Shown: positions 1-6,190, counted from the first letter of the stretch. The stretch is 6,208 nt of DNA from Planctomycetota bacterium (GCA_009924765.1 RFQW01000107.1:1-6208); one strand, 5' to 3'. The notes: generated from the sequence alone by a model not told the origin. Program-made: numbers and translations.

Positions 1-1427
1 AGGGCGTGAGCGAGTGCGGTCTGTTCATCTACAAGTGCGTCAAGGGCGCCGGTTCGCCGGAGAATGACTGCGCTGGTGCGGCGACCTTCATCGATGCGTC
101 GGTGCTGCCGCTCACCTTCGGTTTCGACGCCACCAAGGCCAGCAACGATGGCCCAAACGACGTCAACAACCTCTGCAGCAGCAACACCACCAAGGACGTG
201 TGGTACGTGGTTGGCCCGCTCGCCTACGAAGGCGAACTGCGCGCAACCATGTGCTGCGGCCTTGGCAACACCGGTGACGCCGTGCTGAGCATGTACAACC
301 TCGGCACCGACAGCACCGTCACGGACGGCAGCACGCTGCCCGACATGTACATCGGCTGCCGCGACGACGTGTGCGATGACAACGGCGACGGCACGCTGGA
401 TTTCGGCGGTCCCGCCGGCATCACGATGATCGGCGTGAAGAAGGACAACTACTACGCGATCCGCGTGGGTACCTTCCTCGACGCTGGTCAGGATCCGTCG
501 GCTCCCGCCGGCCTGATCGGCAGCCTCACGGTCAGCTTCCGTGCAACCGTGTTCACCAACGGCCTGCAGCAGGCCCTGGCGAAGGCGGACGGCAGCAACG
601 TGAACCTTGGCTGGATCTCGGGTTGGGCGAGCGCGACCAACGTCAAGCGTTGGATGTTCGTGCCCTGCTTCACCACCGAGAGCGCCACCATCAACGGCTT
701 TGACTTCACGGCCTTTGATAGCGGCAACGGTGCAACCGACCAGGTCAACTTCAAGATCATCGCTCGCGACAGCGCGGCGGCGGTCCATGGCCAGTTCGGT
801 CGTCCGTTCGGCAACGGTCTCTTCAGCGCCAGCGCCGTGCTGGCTGAAGGCACCGAGCCCTTCGACATCGCGGCCTTCGCGAACGTCGGTGACCGCTACG
901 GCCAGCGCTTCTTCGTGGATCTGTCCACCCCGTTCGATCTGTCGGCTGGTGACTACTACTTCACCACCTACGCCTCGAACTCGGGCGGTGGTCAGGAGTC
1001 GTTCGCATGGCTCAGCTACGGTGTGGACGGCATCCCCGGCCAGATTCTGGACTCGCTGACCAACGCGGGTACCAACCCGGCTGGCACCACCAAGGTGGGC
1101 AATGCGTACGGCTGGCGTGGCATCGGCGCGACCCCTGAGCTCATCGCCTACCAGGTGAATGAGACCAACGGTAGCCCGACCTACGCGGTGCAGTCAGGCG
1201 ATGCGGCCGGTCTTGAGTACCAGCCTGCCTTCAGCCTGAAGGGTGATCTGGCCAACGCGTGCTTCGGTGACATCGACGGCAGCGGCGTGGTTGACAACGG
1301 CGACATCGCGTTCGCCCTGCTCGACTTCGGTCCCTGCCCGAGCTGCCCGTCCGATCTGGACGGCAGTGGCGAGACCGACTTCGGCGACGTCGCGCTGATC
1401 CTGCTCAGCACCGGTCCTTGCTTCTGA
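1..1427 (+). CDS. Gene A: secreted PPC-like/dockerin-like repeat protein, 5'-truncated by the window
   Basis: The frame is open from the first bases (codons from position 3) to TGA at 1425-1427. The GTG at 6 is not a true start: it encodes the Val of GVSECG, which aligns with GVSQCG in B and GVTQCG in C, deep inside those proteins. About 260 residues, including any signal peptide, therefore lie upstream of the window. Counting from position 6, the visible protein has the end of the Cys-rich module (residues 1-12), a PPC-like beta-sandwich (about 20-185: NDC, SNDGPND, KDVWY, GDAVLSMYN, IRVG), a beta-rich domain of unknown function (about 186-418, with DLSAGDYYFT near its end) and two calcium loops (419-473). 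The protein is probably exported, by homology to B and C. No catalytic residues are recognisable. The part seen is intact. One oddity is a doubled Cys (ATMCCGLG) where B and C have a single one. The function is unknown; a structural or surface role is inference. Confidence 0.85.
   Translation, partial: GVSECGLFIYKCVKGAGSPENDCAGAATFIDASVLPLTFGFDATKASNDGPNDVNNLCSSNTTKDVWYVVGPLAYEGELRATMCCGLGNTGDAVLSMYNLGTDSTVTDGSTLPDMYIGCRDDVCDDNGDGTLDFGGPAGITMIGVKKDNYYAIRVGTFLDAGQDPSAPAGLIGSLTVSFRATVFTNGLQQALAKADGSNVNLGWISGWASATNVKRWMFVPCFTTESATINGFDFTAFDSGNGATDQVNFKIIARDSAAAVHGQFGRPFGNGLFSASAVLAEGTEPFDIAAFANVGDRYGQRFFVDLSTPFDLSAGDYYFTTYASNSGGGQESFAWLSYGVDGIPGQILDSLTNAGTNPAGTTKVGNAYGWRGIGATPELIAYQVNETNGSPTYAVQSGDAAGLEYQPAFSLKGDLANACFGDIDGSGVVDNGDIAFALLDFGPCPSCPSDLDGSGETDFGDVALILLSTGPCF
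1260..1424 (+). repeat. C-terminal calcium-loop cassette, copy 1 (gene A)
   Basis: This encodes two 12-residue loops, DIDGSGVVDNGD (1269-1304) and DLDGSGETDFGD (1353-1388). Each has oxygen ligands at positions 1, 3, 5, 9 and 12, as in type I dockerins and EF-hands. Each loop is followed by a short hydrophobic helix (IAFALLDFG and VALILLSTG). Four Cys flank the two loops and could form disulfides. The DNA is nearly identical to the copies ending genes B and C: 60 bp identical to B (1281-1340) and 72 bp identical to C (1340-1411). Confidence 0.85.
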
Positions 1428-1467
1428 AGCACGGCCGACTGAGTCACTGACACTGATTCGGGTACAC

Positions 1468-1504
1468 ACCCCCCCGGCCTTGCGCCGGGGGGGTTCTTCT
1501 TTTT
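1468..1504 (+). terminator. Rho-independent terminator after gene A
   Basis: The left arm ACCCCCCCGGC (1468-1478) pairs perfectly with GCCGGGGGGGT (1484-1494) around a 5-nt loop. It is followed directly by a T-rich tract running to 1504. The hairpin starts 41 nt after the stop of A and should separate A from B transcriptionally. Confidence 0.92.
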
Positions 1505-1575
1505 GCGGCGGGCGATTTTGCGCAACCTTCGAGGAAATTGTTGTTCCTGCATGGGATCGCGTGCAGAATGACCGA

Positions 1576-1589
1576 GTGACGGAAGTCAC
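1576..1589 (+). other. Small perfect inverted repeat in the leader of gene B
   Basis: GTGAC (1576-1580) and GTCAC (1585-1589) pair around GGAA, a GNRA-type tetraloop if transcribed. It lies 55 nt upstream of the B start, just before a GC-rich imperfect palindromic stretch centred on GGCGCGCC (1594-1601). It could be an mRNA leader hairpin, a regulator site or chance; a stem this short is weak evidence. Confidence 0.25.
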
Positions 1590-1631
1590 CGCGGGCGCGC
1601 CGCGCGGAACCTTGCACACTTTCAACCGATC

Positions 1632-1635
1632 AGGA
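1632..1635 (+). promoter_or_regulatory. Shine-Dalgarno of gene B
   Basis: AGGA lies 8 nt upstream of the ATG at 1644. This fixes the start, because a typical signal peptide begins at that ATG. Confidence 0.7.
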
Positions 1636-1643
1636 AACACCGC

Positions 1644-2342
1644 ATGCACCGATTCATCGCCAGCCTGTCCGCCATCGCTGTTGCCAGTCTGTGTTCCACG
1701 TCTGCCATGGCGCAGTCGTGCGACTTGGACTCCAGTGCGTCGGCAGGACTGGTGGACACGGGTTTCAATCAGGCGATCGCGAAGGACGGCAACGGCGGTT
1801 GGTACACCAGCGCCGATCCGGTGACGGGCAAGTACCCGTTCATGGAGGCGGGTACGCGCAGCGTGGGCGGCAGCTTTCGCGTGACGGGCCTGATCGGCAA
1901 CTACCAGGGAAGCACCGGCACCAACTACCGCGATCTGGACTTTGTGCGCTTCAAGGTGACGCAGCCGTGCTACGTGGTGGCCACGCTGTCGGTGGGTCGC
2001 GATGTGGGCGGGTTCGTGATTCCGTTCCAGTCGGGTGAGCGCAGCGAGCTGTCGGTGTACACCGGCAATGTGGAGACCGCCGCAACCGCGAAGCTGGTCT
2101 CCGACAGCAACGACACCGACGGTTGTCCGCATGTGGCCGACTATCGCTTTGCCGACGGCTCCACGCAGTCCAAGGTTCCGGTCGCGGCCGGTGATGTGCT
2201 GTTGATCGCCACCACCGCAAGCAACGCCGCCGGCAGCACCGCGTACAACGGCCCGCTGCACCACCGCAAGCAACGCCGCCGGCAGCACCGCGTACAACGG
2301 CCCGCTGGTGTACGGCCTGAATGTGCAGCTTTTGCCGCTTGA
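1644..2342 (+). CDS. Gene B, 5' fragment: signal peptide and N-terminal beta domain
   Basis: The product is 232 residues. Residues 1-23 are a Sec signal peptide (His-Arg, a hydrophobic stretch, then a cut after AMA), leaving Gln-Ser-Cys at the mature N-terminus. Residues 24-205 form a beta-rich domain shared with gene C: NGGWY, then RDLDFVRFKV, QPCY, VGRDVGGF, SVYTG and NDTDGCPH. The repeated hydrophobic/polar strand pattern suggests a carbohydrate-binding-like or PPC-like sandwich, which is inference. The last 27 residues (HHRKQRRRQHRVQ... onward) are a frameshift tail: strongly basic, unlike the rest, and produced by reading the second 49-bp copy in the wrong frame. If translated, the fragment would be exported without the Cys-rich and C-terminal domains. 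Confidence 0.75.
   Translation: MHRFIASLSAIAVASLCSTSAMAQSCDLDSSASAGLVDTGFNQAIAKDGNGGWYTSADPVTGKYPFMEAGTRSVGGSFRVTGLIGNYQGSTGTNYRDLDFVRFKVTQPCYVVATLSVGRDVGGFVIPFQSGERSELSVYTGNVETAATAKLVSDSNDTDGCPHVADYRFADGSTQSKVPVAAGDVLLIATTASNAAGSTAYNGPLHHRKQRRRQHRVQRPAGVRPECAAFAA
2210..2307 (+). repeat. Perfect 49-bp tandem duplication inside gene B
   Basis: Copy 1 is 2210-2258 and copy 2 is 2259-2307, identical over all 49 bases and directly adjacent. Each begins CACCACCGCAAGCAACGCC and ends AACGGCCCGCTG. The unit is one base longer than a multiple of three, so the duplication shifts the frame. Genes A and C have no such duplication. Confidence 0.97.
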
Positions 2343-3852
2343 TTTCGCTTCCTGTGGCACCGCCACCAACAACTGCATCACCACCAGCTCGGGCGGCGGA
2401 TGCAGCGACACCGCATGCTGCGACGCGGTGTGCGGCCTCAGCCCCGAGTGCTGCGTGGTGGCATGGGATTCGGACTGCGTGCAGACGGGCGTGTCGCAGT
2501 GCGGCAACTTCATCTACACCTGCGAGCCGGGCGTGTCGAACGACTGTGCCCTGACGCCGGAAGTGATCGATGTGACGGCCACGCCGCTCACGGTCAGCTT
2601 TGACAACACCAACGCGAACACCGACGGCCCCAACGACATCAACATGCTGTGCTCGACGCTGACGGCCAAGGATGTGTGGTACCAGATCGGTCCCATGCCG
2701 GCCGATGCCGACGTGACCATCAGCATGTGCGGCCTTGGCAACGTGGGCGACTCGGTGATCACCACCTACAACCTGGGCGCCGTGTCAGGCCTGGATGTGG
2801 GCCAGACGCTGCCGTCGCTGTTCCGCGGTTGCCGCGACGATGCCTGTGACGACAACGCCGACGGCATTATCGATGCGGGCGGCCCCTCGGAGTACACCAT
2901 GGTGAACGTGGTGAAGGACCACAGCTATCTGGTGCGCGTGGGCAGCTATCTGGAGCCGGGCCAGGATGCGGCCAGCGCGCCCGCGATCCAGGGCGACATC
3001 CGCTTCAACGTCCGCTACACGCTGTGGAACAGCGGTCGTCAGCGTTCTGTCATTCGCACGGCCGACAGCAGCACGACCAACCTGCCGCTGAGCACCGGAT
3101 ATCGGTCCTCGTCCGAGCCCGACTACATGCTGGCCACGCCGATCAAGATCAACAACGACTGCACGGTGGATGGCATCGAGTTCTGCGCCACCACGGTGGT
3201 GCCCAGCGGCGCCTCCGCGATCGCGGACCGCGTGAAGTGGGTCATCTTCACCCGCAACGACAGCAGCAACGGCTGGATGGGCGCATGGTCCAGCACGGTG
3301 GTGGCCGAGGGTGAACTGGTGTTCGACAGCACCAAGTACGCCAACATCAGCTCCGATGCAGGCAAGCGCTACTTCCTTGATCTGCCGACGCCCGTGGCGT
3401 TGACGGCGGGGGCCTACTACGTGGGTCTGCGCGGCGTGAAGAGCGGCAGCAGCACGGGCGGTCTGGGCTTCTATGTGTATGGCCAGGACGCGATCGAGCA
3501 GTTCAACCCCACCAACAACCGTCCCTGCTACTGGAACTGCAAGAACTACGCGGGTGCCCCGGGCACCTGGGTGGTCACCACCGCCGCTTCCACGCCCACC
3601 TACCGCGTGCAGACGGGCGATCGCACCAATGTGCTGTATCAGGTGCCGGTGAAGCTGAAGGGCCAGGTCACGCCCAGCGCGGTGTGTTTCGGCGACATCG
3701 ACCTGAGCGGCGTGGTTGACAACGGCGACATCGCGTTCGCCCTGCTCGACTTCGGTCCCTGCCCGGACTGCTCGTCCGATTTGGACGGCAGCGGCGAGAC
3801 CGACTTCGGCGACGTCGCGCTGATCCTGCTCAGCACCGGTCCTTGCGAGTGA
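2308..3852 (+). CDS. Gene B, 3' fragment: Cys-rich, PPC-like, beta and calcium-loop domains
   Basis: The frame holds about 515 codons. The GTG at 2308 is an internal Val with no ribosome site, not a start. In repaired-gene numbering: residues 220-278 are the Cys-rich module (GGCSDTACCDAVCG, PECCVVAWDSDC, QCGNFIYTC). Residues 279-442 are the PPC-like domain (NTDGPNDIN, KDVWYQIGP, ISMCGLGN, VRVGSYLEPGQD) with an inserted DDNADGIID loop (nt 2848-2883). Residues 443-664 are a beta-rich domain of unknown function ending near the TYRVQTGD motif. Residues 665-719 are two calcium loops. The sequence is under normal-looking coding constraint to its end. It is probably silent as written, because no initiation signal lies near its 5' end. 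Confidence 0.75.
   Translation: MYGLNVQLLPLDFASCGTATNNCITTSSGGGCSDTACCDAVCGLSPECCVVAWDSDCVQTGVSQCGNFIYTCEPGVSNDCALTPEVIDVTATPLTVSFDNTNANTDGPNDINMLCSTLTAKDVWYQIGPMPADADVTISMCGLGNVGDSVITTYNLGAVSGLDVGQTLPSLFRGCRDDACDDNADGIIDAGGPSEYTMVNVVKDHSYLVRVGSYLEPGQDAASAPAIQGDIRFNVRYTLWNSGRQRSVIRTADSSTTNLPLSTGYRSSSEPDYMLATPIKINNDCTVDGIEFCATTVVPSGASAIADRVKWVIFTRNDSSNGWMGAWSSTVVAEGELVFDSTKYANISSDAGKRYFLDLPTPVALTAGAYYVGLRGVKSGSSTGGLGFYVYGQDAIEQFNPTNNRPCYWNCKNYAGAPGTWVVTTAASTPTYRVQTGDRTNVLYQVPVKLKGQVTPSAVCFGDIDLSGVVDNGDIAFALLDFGPCPDCSSDLDGSGETDFGDVALILLSTGPCE
3685..3849 (+). repeat. C-terminal calcium-loop cassette, copy 2 (gene B)
   Basis: The loops are DIDLSGVVDNGD (from 3694) and DLDGSGETDFGD. The only clear coding differences from copy 1 are Leu for Gly at position 4 of loop 1, Asp-Cys-Ser for Ser-Cys-Pro in the linker, and the last residue (Glu instead of Phe). 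DNA runs of 60 bp (3706-3765) and 54 bp (3793-3846) are identical to gene A. Confidence 0.85.
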
Positions 3853-3882
3853 ACTGACTGTTGTTAAAAACGCAGAATTGAG

Positions 3883-3921
3883 AACAACCCCCGGACGGCT
3901 CCGGGGGTTGTTTCTTCCTTT
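3883..3921 (+). terminator. Rho-independent terminator after gene B
   Basis: AACAACCCCCGGA (3883-3895) pairs with TCCGGGGGTTGTT (3900-3912) around a 4-nt loop. A T-rich tail continues to 3921. It begins 31 nt after the stop of B and separates B from C. Confidence 0.92.
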
Positions 3922-3993
3922 AATTGCGCCAAACGCGAGATTTCACTTTGCTCAAGCCAAGTCCTGAGCCATTTTGACCGAAGTCTCACGGAG

Positions 3994-4011
3994 CGCAGGG
4001 CTTCGCCTGCG
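3994..4011 (+). other. Small inverted repeat in the leader of gene C
   Basis: CGCAGG (3994-3999) pairs with CCTGCG (4006-4011) around GCTTCG, 61 nt upstream of the C start. It is not related in sequence to the inverted repeat before B. It may be a leader hairpin or chance. Confidence 0.22.
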
Positions 4012-4060
4012 ACCTAAGTCGGCACGCATCGACCCATTTCTGACTCCTCTCAAACACCTT

Positions 4061-4065
4061 GGAGA
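4061..4065 (+). promoter_or_regulatory. Shine-Dalgarno of gene C
   Basis: GGAGA sits 7 nt before the ATG at 4073. It favours that start over the in-frame ATG at 4082 (16 nt away) and over an upstream TTG at 3974, which would add a non-signal-like extension. Confidence 0.75.
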
Positions 4066-4072
4066 ACCACTG

Positions 4073-5047
4073 ATGTCCGCAATGCTCCGCAGTTTCCTGT
4101 GTTCCGCCGCCGTCCTCGGCATGTCCGGCATGGCCTTTGGCCAGTGTGACCTGTCGACCTCGCCAAGCAACCCGGCGTATGTGGACACCACCTTCGACAA
4201 CTCCACGGTGGCTGACGCCAACGGCGGCTGGAACGTGACGCCCGCAGTGTTCGGCGAAATGGGTTCGCATGCCATCGGCGACACGGTGATCTTCAACGGC
4301 GTGGTGGGCGCCTACACCCCCACGGGCGGCACCTCGGCAAGCAGCCGCGATCTGGACTGGCTGCGCATGAGCGTTTCACAGCCGTGCTACATCGCCGTCA
4401 CGCTGTCGATGGGTCGCGATGTGGGTGGATTCAAGGTGCCGTTCGCGTCGCCTGACCAGAGCTACATCTCGATCTACAGCGGTTCGGTGCAGGCCTCGGC
4501 CAAGTCGCTGAGTTACGGCTACGACACCGATGGCTGCCCGCACAACCCCGTTGTGAAGCTGCCCAACGGCACCCAGGCGGGCAAGATTCCGCTGCCAGCG
4601 GGTGATGCCACCTTCGTGGTGACCACGCCGTTCAACCCCACCGGCACCACGCAGTACAACGGTCCCATCTACTACTCGCTGAAGGTGGAAGTGCTTGCGC
4701 TGGACAATGGTCAGTGCGGCACCGCCACCAACGACTGCGTGACGGCCAGCGGCACGGGCGGCTGCAGTGACGCCACCTGCTGCGACACCGTGTGCGGCTT
4801 CAATCCCGAGTGCTGCAACGTGGCCTGGGATGCGGCCTGCATCAACTACGGCGTGACGCAGTGCGGCAACTTCGTGTTCCGCTGCAACGCACCCGTTGCC
4901 GAGAACGACTGCCTCACCGGCGCGGCCCCCGTGGACGTTTCGGGTGGCGCGATCACCTTCGGCTTCGACAACACCGGCGCCAACACCGACGGCCCGAACA
5001 ACGTGAACACGCAGTGCAGCAGCAACTCGGCCCGCGACATCTGGTAG
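4073..5047 (+). CDS. Gene C, 5' fragment: signal peptide, N-terminal beta domain and Cys-rich module
   Basis: This encodes 324 residues. Residues 1-23 are a Sec signal peptide (Arg near the start, hydrophobic core, AFG before the cut), again leaving Gln then Cys at the mature end. Residues 24-212 form the N-terminal beta domain: NGGWN, RDLDWLRMSV, QPCY, MGRDVGGF, SIYSG, YDTDGCPH, TTQYNGP. Residues 215-272 are the Cys-rich module (GGCSDATCCDTVCG, PECCNVAWDAAC, QCGNFVFRC). The start of the PPC-like domain follows (ENDC, FGFDNTGANTDGPN, RDIW) before the TAG. This is the best intact reference in the window for the N-terminal half of the family. A truncated exported product is possible, but a half-finished beta-sandwich is unlikely to be stable. 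Confidence 0.8.
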   Translation: MSAMLRSFLCSAAVLGMSGMAFGQCDLSTSPSNPAYVDTTFDNSTVADANGGWNVTPAVFGEMGSHAIGDTVIFNGVVGAYTPTGGTSASSRDLDWLRMSVSQPCYIAVTLSMGRDVGGFKVPFASPDQSYISIYSGSVQASAKSLSYGYDTDGCPHNPVVKLPNGTQAGKIPLPAGDATFVVTTPFNPTGTTQYNGPIYYSLKVEVLALDNGQCGTATNDCVTASGTGGCSDATCCDTVCGFNPECCNVAWDAACINYGVTQCGNFVFRCNAPVAENDCLTGAAPVDVSGGAITFGFDNTGANTDGPNNVNTQCSSNSARDIW

Positions 5048-6190
5048 CTGCCCACCGACGGTGACCTGAAGGTGACCATGTGCGGTCAGGGCAATGTGGG
5101 CGACTCCGTGGTGTGCATGTACGACCTTGGCACCGACAGCTCGGTGACCGATCCCACCTCGCTGCAGAGCAAGTACATCGGCTGCCGCGATGACAGTTGC
5201 GACGACAACGCCGACGGCAGCACCGATTCGGGTGGCCCCTCGGCCATCAACATGGTGGGCGTGCTGAAGGATCACTACATCCTGATCCGCCTGGGCACCT
5301 TCCTGGGTGCGGGCGAGGATCCTGCCACGGCCCCCGCGCTGCAGCCTGGCAGCATCACGGTGTCCTTCCGCAGCGGCATGTATGACAACGGCCGCCAGAA
5401 GGCCGTGAAGAAGGTGGCCGACGGCAGCCTGGTGAATCTGTACTTCAGCAGCGGCTACGTCTCGTCGACCAGCCCCAGCTACGTGATGGCACAGCCCTTC
5501 ACGCTGGCGCTCGGTGGCAGCGTGGATGGTTTCGAGTTCGTGGGAACCAGCACGGTGCCCACGGGCGCGGTGGTGGCTGACCAGCTGCACTGGGCCGTGT
5601 ACAGCCGCGGTTCGACCTGGCTGAGCAGCTTCGGCGCCGCATCGGGCGAGAACCTGGTTGCCGAAGGCACCACCTCGTTCAACCCGGCCTCGTACAGCAA
5701 CATCAACTCGGACTACGGCCGTCGCTACTTCATCGATCTGGCGACGCCGGTCAACCTGTTCGCGGGCGACTACTACTTCACCATCAAGCCCGAGAAGTCG
5801 GGTGCCACCAACGGCGCGTTCGGCATCTTCTACTACGCCGCCAACGGCATCCCGCAGCAGAGTCCGACCAGCTTCCGTCCGGCCTACTGGGCCAGCCTGA
5901 ACTGGCCCACGACCACCTTCGGTCGCTACGCCGCCACCGCCACCCCGACCTATGTGGTGCAGACCGGCGACAATGTGGACAAGTTCTACAAGCCGGCCCT
6001 GCGCCTGAAGGGCGTGGTCAGCGCGTGCTTCGGCGACATCGACGGCAGCGGCGTGGTGGACAACGGCGACATCGCGTTCGCCCTGCTCGACTTCGGTCCC
6101 TGCCTGAGCTGCCCGTCCGATCTGGACGGCAGTGGCGAGACCGACTTCGGCGACGTCGCGCTGATCCTGCTCAGCACTGGCCCGTGCTGA
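5048..6190 (+). CDS. Gene C, 3' fragment after the TAG: rest of PPC-like domain, beta domain, calcium loops
   Basis: The frame stays open from the codon after TAG to TGA 6188-6190. In whole-gene codon numbering: the rest of the PPC-like domain runs to about 435 (TMCGQGNVGD, SMYDLG-like VCMYDLG, CRDDSCDDNADGSTD loop at nt 5201-5236, LIRLGTFLGAGED). A beta-rich domain of unknown function covers about 436-651 (NGRQKAV, VDGFEFVG, YFIDLATPVNLFAGDYYFT, YVVQTGD). Calcium loops fill 652-705. The GTG at 5072 and ATG at 5078 lack a suitably spaced ribosome site and lie inside the domain, so independent initiation is unlikely. The fragment probably represents the lost part of gene C. Confidence 0.7.
   Translation: MPTDGDLKVTMCGQGNVGDSVVCMYDLGTDSSVTDPTSLQSKYIGCRDDSCDDNADGSTDSGGPSAINMVGVLKDHYILIRLGTFLGAGEDPATAPALQPGSITVSFRSGMYDNGRQKAVKKVADGSLVNLYFSSGYVSSTSPSYVMAQPFTLALGGSVDGFEFVGTSTVPTGAVVADQLHWAVYSRGSTWLSSFGAASGENLVAEGTTSFNPASYSNINSDYGRRYFIDLATPVNLFAGDYYFTIKPEKSGATNGAFGIFYYAANGIPQQSPTSFRPAYWASLNWPTTTFGRYAATATPTYVVQTGDNVDKFYKPALRLKGVVSACFGDIDGSGVVDNGDIAFALLDFGPCLSCPSDLDGSGETDFGDVALILLSTGPC
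6026..6187 (+). repeat. C-terminal calcium-loop cassette, copy 3 (gene C)
   Basis: The loops are DIDGSGVVDNGD (from 6035) and DLDGSGETDFGD, as in gene A, with Leu-Ser for Pro-Ser in the linker. The protein ends directly at the last conserved Cys. Bases 6106-6177 are identical to gene A 1340-1411. Similarity falls off in the last three codons. The 18 bases after the stop are too few to show a terminator. Confidence 0.85.

Larger units (their letters stand above)
1644..3852 (+). pseudogene. Gene B: secreted PPC-like/dockerin-like repeat protein, frameshifted by a 49-bp duplication
   Basis: One gene is split into two overlapping frames. Frame 1 runs from ATG 1644 to a stop at 2340-2342. The rest of the protein is in another frame, from about 2308 to TGA 3850-3852. 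Removing one copy of the 49-bp tandem repeat at 2210-2307 restores one continuous frame of 720 codons (719 residues). The join then reads STAYNGPLVYGLNVQ, matching TTQYNGPIYYSLKVE in gene C. The restored order is signal peptide, N-terminal beta domain, Cys-rich module, PPC-like domain, second beta domain and calcium loops. As written, the gene makes only a truncated N-terminal product. Alternatives are a real recent mutation, a reversible slippage switch, or an assembly artefact. No second lesion is visible elsewhere in the gene. Confidence 0.85.
4073..6190 (+). pseudogene. Gene C: secreted PPC-like/dockerin-like repeat protein with an internal TAG
   Basis: A single frame of 706 codons runs from ATG 4073 to TGA 6188-6190, interrupted once by TAG at 5045-5047 (codon 325). 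The stop falls right after the conserved Trp of the KDVWY-type motif, where A and B have TAC (Tyr). Between that Trp and the next conserved Cys there are 16 residues in A and B but only 12 codons in C. Four codons are therefore missing exactly at the stop, and TAG is most simply the fused remains of a Tyr and a Pro codon. The architecture otherwise matches gene B domain for domain. The frame beyond the stop is undamaged for 380 codons, so the lesion is recent, tolerated by readthrough, or an error in the sequence. As written, the product lacks most of the PPC-like domain and everything after it. Confidence 0.82.

Noticed and set aside
1541..1569. Possible sigma70-like promoter TTGTTC - 17 nt - CAGAAT upstream of gene B
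   Set aside because: Only 3 of 6 and 4 of 6 consensus bases match, which is easily reached by chance. No better pair was found before B or C, so no promoter is called.
1644..1712. Lipoprotein signal in gene B because of a Cys in the leader
   Set aside because: Cys17 is preceded by Ala-Ser-Leu, not a lipobox with Gly or Ala at -1, and the AMA cut site at residue 23 is a good ordinary signal peptidase site.
1194..2513. Long minus-strand open frame of 439 codons
   Set aside because: It is antisense to the end of A and most of the 5' part of B, crosses a strong terminator, and has the Ala/His/Arg/Val-rich composition expected from the reverse of GC-rich codons. No ribosome site or recognisable domain is present.
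3974..4072. Upstream TTG start for gene C
   Set aside because: It would place 33 polar and charged residues before a clear signal peptide, while ATG 4073 has GGAGA at 7 nt.
5045..5047. TAG read as an amino acid (stop-codon recoding)
   Set aside because: The other genes give no sign of TAG used as sense, four codons are missing at the same place, and a 12-nt deletion explains the stop without recoding.
4376..5590. Minus-strand open frame of 404 codons opposite gene C
   Set aside because: It is extremely rich in His, Ala, Val and Gly with no motif, and lies opposite a sequence clearly conserved with A and B on the + strand. It is a shadow frame.
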